Assembly (NCBI GenBank): GCA_024347015.1
Contig: AP024889.1
Span: 1,736,001 to 1,800,000 of the forward strand
DNA from: Vibrio pectenicida
GTDB lineage: Bacteria; Pseudomonadota; Gammaproteobacteria; Enterobacterales; Vibrionaceae
Direction: 5' to 3'
Length of the DNA stretch: 64,000 bases
Positions 52,002-61,500 of this stretch are shown piece by piece. The position numbers were made by a program, and so were the translations under genes. Numbering within the stretch: position 1 is the first letter of the stretch; the number at the start of each line of letters is the position of its first letter. The notes below the pieces were generated by a model, which was given only the letters and a program-made list of their open reading frames with translations, did not search any database and had not been told where the DNA came from.

Positions 52002-53045
52002 ATGGAGCTTGATATATTTAACCCCTCAAGGCACGTACGTCGTGCAGTCTTGTTTTGGCTAAGTACTTTACTAGGATCTCTTTCCCTTACAGGTATTACA
52101 ATCAATGGATTTTTAGATGATTACCCTCAAGTGGCAATAGCACAATCTTTTTTCTGTGGTTTCTCTTGCTATGTAGCCTTCAGAACTTACAACAGCAATA
52201 CCTCACTTCTACTATCAAACTGTTATATATATTCTTTTATAGCTTTAATTTCTTTTAATACCTTTGTTTATACCATTGATAATGGGGTATTTGTTTGGAG
52301 CTTTCTCTACCCCGTTTTGTCTTACCTTATTTTGGGTAAAAGGTATGGTGTGATCGCTACTATGGTCGGTTATATCATACAGTTGAGTTTAATTATTGAT
52401 AAGTGCATGGTAGATAGTGATGAAATTAACTGGGAGCTGCCACTTAACTTTGCAACAGCCTATCTAAGTGTTTGGTTGGCCAGCCACGTACTAGAAGTCA
52501 AAAGAAAAACATCAGAAGCATCACTAGGTCAGCTTGCTTCCCGTGACGCTTTAACTAGCGTATATAACAGGCATGCATTAGTTCATAATTTTGAACGCTA
52601 CCGGCAAGAAAGCAAACAGCTTCCACTTTCACTCTTAGTGCTAGACCTTGATTACTTTAAGCAAGTTAATGACAAATATGGCCATGATGTTGGCGATAAA
52701 GTACTCATACAAACCGCTGCTCTAGTCGATCAGTTATGTGATGAGCACTTGGTATACAGAATTGGTGGGGAAGAGTTTTGCATTGCATTGCACAATACTG
52801 CTATTCAGGATGCCATGATTAAAGCTGAGGAAATTCGAGCCGCTATCGAAAGCTACAAATTTAATACTAATGAGCAGCCCATTGCTTTAACGGCAAGTAT
52901 TGGGATTTATCAGTGTGATTTATTTAATGGCCTAGACAGTGTGCTTAGAAATGCTGATAAAGAGCTCTACAAAGCGAAGAAAAATGGTCGCAATCAAGTT
53001 ATGGTATGTCATCAACAAGAACAAGCATTAGCCAATAGTTCTTAA
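52002..53045 (+). CDS. Membrane-bound GGDEF diguanylate cyclase
   Basis: The 347-residue protein has about five to six N-terminal membrane segments (residues 15-165) forming an integral sensor, then a GGDEF domain starting LASRDALTSVYNR with DLDYFKQVNDKYGHDVGD and active motif GGEEF. The upstream RxxD inhibitory site is replaced (CDEH). It makes c-di-GMP and is oriented toward matrix production. Its last bases overlap the end of the convergent DUF2726 gene by four. Confidence 0.9.
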   Translation: MELDIFNPSRHVRRAVLFWLSTLLGSLSLTGITINGFLDDYPQVAIAQSFFCGFSCYVAFRTYNSNTSLLLSNCYIYSFIALISFNTFVYTIDNGVFVWSFLYPVLSYLILGKRYGVIATMVGYIIQLSLIIDKCMVDSDEINWELPLNFATAYLSVWLASHVLEVKRKTSEASLGQLASRDALTSVYNRHALVHNFERYRQESKQLPLSLLVLDLDYFKQVNDKYGHDVGDKVLIQTAALVDQLCDEHLVYRIGGEEFCIALHNTAIQDAMIKAEEIRAAIESYKFNTNEQPIALTASIGIYQCDLFNGLDSVLRNADKELYKAKKNGRNQVMVCHQQEQALANSS

Positions 53046-53704
53046 ACAAAGTCTTCCTCATCAAAAATAACATTGTAGTTTTCCGTATAAGTACATTGAG
53101 GCTGTCGACTGCACGTAAAAAAACGTCGTCCCTTAAACTCTCCTTGTGAGGCAGTTTTTATCACCATAGGGCTACCGCAACGCTTACAAAAGCGTACCTC
53201 TTTATCCGGCTCAATTAAATCAATATGTGTTGCGAGTAAACGCCTCAGGCGACTAACTTGATAGCTATGCTTCACTGATGTACCAATTAGTGGAATACCA
53301 GAAGACTTACACACATGCATAAGCAGTTTTTGCCGCTCGACCTTACCTTTATCAAGCTCTCGACCATCATCTAACTCTATGGCAACACGGACATGTAAAG
53401 TCCTAGGATCACACACAACATAATCAAAGTAGCTCTTAGAGATTCGATTATTGGCTATAAACCATTGCTTCTTATTCGTTTCCATAGGCGTCAACACACT
53501 AGTCATATTAACCTTAGACATAACAACACCATGCTGCCCCACAGCACTTAGCAAAGCATTATAAAACGCAGTCTCTTGCATATTGAGTAAAGCGCCCTTC
53601 TTCTTATACTGACTGTCTTTTAACTCATCCTGTTTCGAATAACGTTTTTGAACGAAGAAAAAGAACAGAACAAGTAAAGCAACAATGATAAAAACACTTT
53701 CCAT
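53042..53704 (-). CDS. DUF2726 protein with C-terminal zinc finger
   Basis: The 220-residue protein has an N-terminal membrane anchor (residues 4-18), a DUF2726 nuclease-like domain containing DYVVCDPRTLHVRVAIELDDG, and a C-terminal topoisomerase-type zinc finger with cysteines in FCKRCGSPMV and FFTCSRQPQCTY. The DUF2726 core resembles restriction-endonuclease folds with an acidic ExD-type motif. It is possibly a membrane-tethered DNA-handling protein. Convergent with the GGDEF gene. Confidence 0.82.
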   Translation of the reverse strand: MESVFIIVALLVLFFFFVQKRYSKQDELKDSQYKKKGALLNMQETAFYNALLSAVGQHGVVMSKVNMTSVLTPMETNKKQWFIANNRISKSYFDYVVCDPRTLHVRVAIELDDGRELDKGKVERQKLLMHVCKSSGIPLIGTSVKHSYQVSRLRRLLATHIDLIEPDKEVRFCKRCGSPMVIKTASQGEFKGRRFFTCSRQPQCTYTENYNVIFDEEDFV

Positions 53705-53806
53705 AATCCGTTATAATCACTCTAGCTAGTAGGGGAAACATATTGTACGTTTTTGAATTTATACGCTAACTTAGTGAATAAGTCAGGTTTTTATAAGAAT
53801 TCAACA

Positions 53807-54610
53807 TTATTTGTGGGAGCTAGCTTGAGGTAAACTAAGATTTATGATTACTCTTTGCTCAGGCTTGATTTGTTCAAAGGTATGTTGCCAATGTTTTTTG
53901 ATAAGCTCATTGAGTAAACCGCTTTTTTTAGCCTCTTTTAGAGCTTTTTCTATGGCCGGTTGATAGCTAGCTGCTGCTTTAGAAAGGTAAAAATAAAAGT
54001 CTTTATCATAGACGAGCATTAAATGCTGTTCAATTGAGAGGTGAGGATTTTGCTTAGCTTCTCCAATAACCTCCGTCATTCCCCTTGGAAAATAATTCAC
54101 TTCACCGTCTGTCGTTAACTTAGAATACAAAGTCCTCCACTCTCCATCTTCCAAATAAACAGGCAATTGATTGGTTTGCCACACATTTACGTCATACCAA
54201 TTCACACCAAGTCCCGCGACCATCCCTGACTGCCGAAGACCCTCTAAGCTATTAATTTGACTAAATCTACTTTTAAGCTCAGTAGGGATTAGTAGAATTC
54301 GTTTGCCTATCATACCATCGGTAAGTGGCACTTTTACTGGAATGAACTTTTGATTTCTTTCTTCTGTCCCGATCAACCATGTCAAAGTCAGCTGCTCACT
54401 TTCAACCATTTTTATCGCACGTTTTTGTGGTATATGTTCTTTAGGAACATCGATTGTGACAACGTAACCTAAATTAGTTAAGGATGCATATAATAATTCG
54501 TGATAGAAACGGTGACCTCCATCTTTTTGTGAAGGTAATATGAGCGTCATATTATCTTGTGCATATAACGGCAAACACAATATGAAAAAAAGGATTGCTA
54601 GCAGATGCAT
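53807..54610 (-). CDS. Periplasmic solute-binding-like protein
   Basis: The 267-residue protein has a signal peptide (ending LYAQ). It resembles the type-3 extracellular solute-binding fold without the strong arginine/aspartate pattern for amino acids. Landmarks are YHELLYASLTNLGY, INSLEGLRQSGMVAGLG and NYFPRGMTEVIGEAK. These proteins often work as orphan sensors rather than with an ABC transporter, and none is adjacent. It lies just downstream of a second such gene, probably by duplication and divergence. Confidence 0.78.
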   Translation of the reverse strand: MHLLAILFFILCLPLYAQDNMTLILPSQKDGGHRFYHELLYASLTNLGYVVTIDVPKEHIPQKRAIKMVESEQLTLTWLIGTEERNQKFIPVKVPLTDGMIGKRILLIPTELKSRFSQINSLEGLRQSGMVAGLGVNWYDVNVWQTNQLPVYLEDGEWRTLYSKLTTDGEVNYFPRGMTEVIGEAKQNPHLSIEQHLMLVYDKDFYFYLSKAAASYQPAIEKALKEAKKSGLLNELIKKHWQHTFEQIKPEQRVIINLSLPQASSHK

Positions 54611-54644
54611 ATTTCATTTCCTTGAAGAAAAGCTTCAGATTCTA

Positions 54645-55400
54645 TCAACGATACTTATCAATAATTTCTTGGTATTTAGAAACTCCCGTCTCACCCTTGG
54701 TATTCTTAATTTCGTCAATACCAAGTTGTAACTGCTCTATTAATTTATTATCTACCTCCTTATTGAAAGCATAATAGAGTTCTCCATCGCTAAGGACAAA
54801 AACTGGCTCATAGTCATCCGTATTGTAGCCTTTTTTCTTCAACCACCATTTAGATACATTCTCTTCATAAGCCCATATATCGATACGCTCTTTCGCAAGT
54901 TGGTCAGCGAGGTCCTCGGGTAATATAGCTTCGTGCATACCATCTCTAGGAACACCCAGTTCAAGCATCAATTGCTCACCAACATCATCCCGTATTACTC
55001 CAATACGGTATTTGACAAAATCAAGTGCTGCCTGAATTTTAATTCCACGTGATTTTTTCGCCATAGCAACAATTCTTGTACTGCTAAGAGGGCCTACCCA
55101 CTTAAATAAATGTTCGCGTAACCTTGTACGTGTGGTAGAAAACAGGACTACATCAGGCTTAATCAAAGTTGTGCGATAAGCCCTTGCCCATGGCTGGACC
55201 TCAATATCTTCCAACTTAATATCGATTTCCTGAGACTTTGCAGCCGCAATAAGCAAATCAATGGAGATACCCTTTTTTTTTCCATCTTGGGTATAATTGT
55301 ATGGTGGGTATTCTTCGGTAAGAAAACGCAGCTCATTCAGCTCCGCCGCAACCGTTGAAAAAGGGAGTAGCATGGTTATTAAAAATCTAAACAATTTCAT
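54645..55400 (-). CDS. Periplasmic solute-binding protein, family 3
   Basis: ATG 55400 is the likely start (two further ATGs lie upstream at 55412 and 55409). The 251-residue protein has a signal peptide ending VAA and a type-3 binding fold: LRFLTEEYPPYNYTQDGKKKGISIDLL at residues 23-49, then WARAYRTTLIKPDVVLF and KYRIGVIRDDVGEQ. The ligand is not an obvious amino acid. No permease is adjacent, as in many Vibrio orphan binding proteins that feed sensors. Confidence 0.8.
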   Translation of the reverse strand: MKLFRFLITMLLPFSTVAAELNELRFLTEEYPPYNYTQDGKKKGISIDLLIAAAKSQEIDIKLEDIEVQPWARAYRTTLIKPDVVLFSTTRTRLREHLFKWVGPLSSTRIVAMAKKSRGIKIQAALDFVKYRIGVIRDDVGEQLMLELGVPRDGMHEAILPEDLADQLAKERIDIWAYEENVSKWWLKKKGYNTDDYEPVFVLSDGELYYAFNKEVDNKLIEQLQLGIDEIKNTKGETGVSKYQEIIDKYR

Positions 55401-55573
55401 ATCGACCATCATTCATTAATGATTATGTATATCAATAAACTGTAGAGTCGTATGTATCATTCGTCTAGGTTGGAAACACTCGTAAAGTATTAATTTTGTA
55501 AAATTATCAACTAAGGTGTAAGCATGTTAACAGCTCTTGCAAATAACAGAAAACGTTAAAAATGATAGGTAGT

Positions 55574-55593
55574 AAAGGGCCTTACAGCCCTTA
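55574..55593 (-). terminator. Weak terminator hairpin after the RTX adhesin gene
   Basis: AAGGGC and GCCCTT form a six-pair stem with a CTTACA loop (as read on the plus strand), seven bases after the adhesin stop. Only three T follow on the minus strand, so termination efficiency is uncertain. Confidence 0.45.
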
Positions 55594-55599
55594 TTAAGC

Positions 55600-58500
55600 T
55601 TACATAACAATTATTTCATTAAGGAGATCCGTAAGATCATTACCGACTATATTACCATGATTAATGTTAAGACCACTGAGTTGATCTGCAACATTCTCTA
55701 GCTTAATGGACTGATACTGGCCACTATCTCTATGAATAGTCAACTCAATATTATTATCTATAGCATCGGCTGATATATCAGGAAGAAGGTCATCCATCGT
55801 TTCCCCTGCGGTAAGCAGATCAGAGATATCGATTTTATCTTCAGAAACATGGAAGTCTGTGATAACATCTGTGCCTCCATCAAGTTCATTATCTCGCCAA
55901 ACAAATTGGTCATGACCTGCACCGCCAGACAATATGTCACTGCCTAGACCACCGATCAAAATATCATCTCCTTCTCCTCCGAGAAGAATATCATTTCCAG
56001 AACCACCGTCTAGTATATCATTTCCACCTTGACCAAACAGAACATCATCACCAACACCGCCTGAAAGAATATCGTTTTGGTCACCATCACGTGAAACATC
56101 AAAGTCGGAGTAGTTTTGGCGAACAAAATTACTTACTTCTTTGGCAGACACCTCTGCTAATGGGCTACTAGTCTCAGTAGCAACGTATTTCTGAAGTGCA
56201 GAAACGCCTTGTCCATCTATGTTATCAAAGTTGATAAGATCTCCGAATAATATATCGTCACCATGTCCTCCAAGAATCTGATCTTCACCTTGCTCTAAAG
56301 CGATCTCGTGACCAAGAACTGTCTCCGCTAATTTATCAACGTTTATATTTGATACTACTGCACCATCCGTATCGTACTGCGATAGAGTCGCAGCATTTAT
56401 TCCATTACCGATACCGATTGCTTCAATCGAAGAAACCAGTGCCAATAATTGGTACATATGGCGGGTCTGAATAGTTATTGAATTACTATCACTGTATCTA
56501 AGGCCGTTTGAATTGGTAAGATTACCTAAACCAGCACCTGTCAAAGGAGACTTAACCATTCCTGTATTAGAAATGATTTCTTGCCCTTTGTAAGTTACAG
56601 ATGATCCAAGAATATAATCAGGAGGTAATATATCTTCTAGTGTTACTAAATTTTTAGTTGACGTATCAAAGTCTAAAACAAGCTCATCAAATTGACTTTC
56701 ACCAATTTTACTCCTTTGAATATAGTTAGGGTTTCCATCGGTGATAAAATAGGTGATGTTCTCAGCCTGACTATTGGTACTTGCATCGAACCACTCAATA
56801 GTCGCATCAAAGCTCGCTTCATAGTTTGTGAAACCGCTACCTGAATCTTCAATATCACTTAGTTGAGCAACGAAGTCTTCACGTGCAGTTGACGAATTCA
56901 AATCAACCGATATAGTTACACCTGTGCTTGTTGAAAACTCAGTTAGGAGTATATTTACCTTGCCTGCGTTAGGGCCAGAATTGACTGTACTGTGTAATTG
57001 ATCGAATACCTCTAGTATTTCAGATTTTGCTTGACCAACTGTATTCCGCATACTGCCAGAGGTATCGAGCACAAACGCAATATTATAGTCTTGGCCTGCG
57101 ATAATCTGAATACCCTGAACATCACCAACAATGACTTCATGATCATCATTACCGGTAATAACATCATTACCATGAGATCCTGACTCAAACTCATAAGTTA
57201 TAAATGAAGGTAATACCGTAAGATTAACTACTTTACTTACCGACTCTGTATTTGCGGGTACATTATCCTGAGCCGAGACAATAAATTCGAGCGGGTAAAC
57301 TCCATCATTAGATACATACACTTCTAGCTCAGTTAGATCATCACTCCATGCTGAAAGGTCAGTACTGTTTTTCCCATCAACTGTGGCTACAACAGTCATA
57401 GAGTTGCCATTGCCATCACGAATTATCGTATCTTCAGGCAGCCCGTTTAAAATAAGAGAAAGCGTTTCTGAACCATCACTATCACTTAAACTGACTAAAA
57501 TATCGCTCAGAGGTATATAGCTATTTTCAAATCCAATGTTATCTGCTTTTTCTAGCCTAATATCATCTAGTAAGGCACCATAACTATTTGAAGAGGTCTC
57601 TGACTCAAAAACAACTTTATAGTCGCCGTCAGACGATGTTTGGAAATTTATGCTCTCGGTTTGCCAATTAATACTTTGTTGGTCGGTGTATTCAAACAGT
57701 ACTTCACGATGACCACTCTCATCTTCAAGGAAAACTGTCATTGGTGAGTCATTGACCCTACGAGCAACAACATCAAATGAGAGCGTATAAAATTGCCCAG
57801 CCTCAGCGTTAAACTGAGTAAACAGTTGGTCATCGCCATTACGCCCTTCTAGCTCGTATATATGATTAGTCTTATCTAAAACACCACCGCGGTAAACCGT
57901 TTCTTTACCAACTTCATTGTAATTATTACTATTATCAGTACCCCATGTACCTTCAACACCATCAGCTTGGGTCAACTCGCTAGACGTAACATTCCCACGC
58001 CATGAACTATTACCCAATTCGATAGAATCAAAATCTTGCTGTGAGATGACTTCCGCGTCGGATACAGTAATAGTTGGTATGTCTGTAACCGCATCAACTT
58101 GAACATTTATTGTATGTTCTTCTATAAGTTCATTGGAAGAAGTGTATCCATTCACATTGACTATGAAGTTATCATCACTGTCATTGGGTGGTGTTATAGT
58201 GAGTTGTGACAACTGCTGCGAAGTTAATCTTGCCTCTCCATTGTTAATAGGGACAAGATCATTACCTGACTTTAAAACTACACCCTGTGGTAAGTTATTG
58301 AGTACAACGTCAGTTACCGAGCTACCCTGTGGGACCGTAACATTTAGTACAATATCGCCATCTTCTATACCAACAGAATTCTGCTCTACTATTAAATCAG
58401 CGACTTTACTAACAGTAATAATCGTTGTTGCAGTCTCTGAACTTTGACCATATGAGTCTGTCACATAAACATCTATTTCTCGCACTGTTTCATCAGGGTT

Positions 58501-61500
58501 TTCGCTAATATTTTCATATTTAATTCCTTCAAGGAAAGCCTCAAACTCTGCGGCAGAAACGCCACCGGAAACATTACTAGTAATAAGTAAACTCAACCCT
58601 GTTGCAGTATTAGTTTGATTTACACTGAAACCAGACATAGTTGACCACGTAAGTTGGTCACCCTCATAAACTTTATTTAATAAAACGTGCATAGACTGAA
58701 TCGAGTCTTTATCATCGAAGATATCGGCATCAGTATCCACAATAGAAACTGCTCCATCCCCCTCAACAAAATCAGTACTATAGTCAATGTTGGTATCTTG
58801 CTTAGCAATTTTGATAACAAGATCGTCATAATCATTGTCATCATGTGCGTGATCGACTTGGTCATCAAAATTGATGATGGTATCGCCATTATCGTTCACA
58901 GACGTTCTCATTAGTGACGCTTCATCATGGCTTAGCAATACCTTGGTATTAGGTTGAATATTGCCGTTGATAATAAGCCTGCCATCAGCATCAACCTCAA
59001 AACTTGCCCCTGGCGTTACGCTATCAACCAAGCCCGCTCCATCGGCAATGAGGAAATATTCAACGTTATCTAAGCTACCTAGGGTAGCAAGGACTGGTTC
59101 AAAACTACTTTGGCGAGAGTCATGAGAATCTGACATTAAAATTTGGAGTTGTTGTGTCTCTGAGTCAGGATCGTAAACGTAATAGCCAAATACATTTCGA
59201 TAGCCAGCATCTTCACTGACAAATTCAATTTGATATTGGCTACCATCTAAATCAATTACTGGTTTTTCGTTGTCCTCAATTGTTGCTTTGGCACTTACTT
59301 GATTTGATTGATACTCCGTTTTCGCAACAAGTAAAAACGTCTCGTTATTCTCTGAAACTTCATCATCGACAGTTTTAACAGCCACTGAGAAATCCGTTTC
59401 TCCCGCAGGTAAATCAAACTCAAACAATCCGTTGAGAATAGGGAGTGTTTGGACTTGCTGTGGATCACCGTAGGTTACAGTAACGAGACTACCATCATAA
59501 TCCTCAGGTGATGAGGCCTTTCTTTCTTTTAGCTCTAATATAACATGTGTATCTGTGTTACTTTCACTAGACAAAGTGACATTAAAGATAGCATCATTAC
59601 CTTCAGCGACAGTTACATCACTGACACTTTCAATAATTGGGCGATCATCATCTGAGCCAACACTGCCATCATCAACTATCGTCGAAATACTTGAGGCTGA
59701 GCCTTCGGCGCCATCCACACCCGTCACAGTAAGTTCGAATCGCTCTGGCCCTTCATATACCGGCTGTGCGTTATCATCCATTGTTTGGACGATTACGCGA
59801 ACCTGAGTCACTCCTGCGGGCAGAATAACATCGCCATTGGGGGCAATCGATATGGCTTGCCAACTTTCACCATTTTGATAAGCCGCTTCCATCACACTGA
59901 TATCCGCGCTATCGGTATCCAAATGAGCCAAGGACACATTCACTGTGACCGCTTCCGCTGTATTTTTACTTAATGAAACCGTAAACTCTGCCGCAGAGCC
60001 TTCACTAATACTGCCTCCTTCTGAGACAGATACCTGTGGGATATCCACATTTTCAATCGTACCGGTCGCTTGCTGCCCACCAAGTGTCAATGTGTACGCT
60101 TCGGTGTGTTCATACGTACCATCAAGTACCGTAGGGATCACTACAGAGAAAGCATTAACACCAACCGGAACCACCACCTGTTGAGCCGCCGCATCATAGG
60201 TGACACCATGAGTGAACATCACGTTGCTCAAATCAACATCCGTATTATCTGCACTGTCAAATCCAAGTTGACCAAACGTCACACTGTATCGCGTTTCTTG
60301 CAGCACACCCTCGTCTAAGCTCACCTGATAAACAAGATCTTCCCCTTCAATGACCGAGTCTTCAAACATCGATATGGAATTGACCGCCACATCTTGGGGC
60401 AATGGATTGACCACCATCGAAACCGTCGCCTCGGCGTACCCACCTTTATCATCAGTAATCACATAATCAAAGCTTGTATCGCCAACAAAGTCATCGTCTA
60501 AATCTATATACACAATGCCGTTTTCAATCCGTGCATCCGCATGGTTTACTTCTGACAAATGGGTAATACGAATATTATCACCATTAGGGTCGACATCATT
60601 ACCCAATAGCGCTGTCAACGGTATCTCAACAACATCGCCTTGATTGGCAGCATAAGCCCCCTCACCTGACGCTTTAAAACCCGTTAAGAAATAATCTGAA
60701 GCATCACTGCCGCGAGCGGGAATATGAGTAAAATCTATCGCCTCAAAGACAACACTATCAAAAGCAATCCCGCCTAAGTCCTGCTCATCGAAATGGTAAG
60801 AACCTCGATTATTGCTCTCATTCGCCACAAAGGTTCCGCTGGCCACTGGGTTATCGCCTAAATAAGCGACCCATTTACCCTGCTCATGGTTACCACTACC
60901 ACCTTCATCTTTATACAAGTTCGAGATCGCAAAACTGAATTCTGTGGCGGGTTTATCGAGCGAGACTTTTAACTGCTCTGACTCACCTTCCTCTCGATTG
61001 TATTGGATTTGAGCACCTGGACCACCATTTTCATCGCCTGACACGCCACGTTTTACGCCACTTTGCGTAATCGACTTATCTTGACCTTGGTAACTGGCAC
61101 TGACGCTAACCCCATCATGAGACCATGAGTCCGAATTGAATGTCCCTAATGCCACATCAAACGCCACAGGATCATCCGTTGCGACAGGGGCATCGTTACT
61201 CTCAACCAAGGTGACGCTGTGCTCATCGCTGTAATTATTGTCACTATCAACCGCACGATACTCGAACGTATCGTTGGACGACGCCTCCAAATAGCGCAGC
61301 TCCCAATTTCCTGGCCCATCGGTTGTCACTATCAGTGCATCGATTTGCCGTCCTTCCGGAGCATCAATTGTCGCAATATGGAATAAGTTTGAATTACCCG
61401 ACGTCTCTTTAGTCACAGGGACTTCAATAAGAGAGCCATCATCAAGTCTCGCCTGTATGACTGCTGCCGTTTCTTTATTATGTCCTTCTTCAAACCAGCC

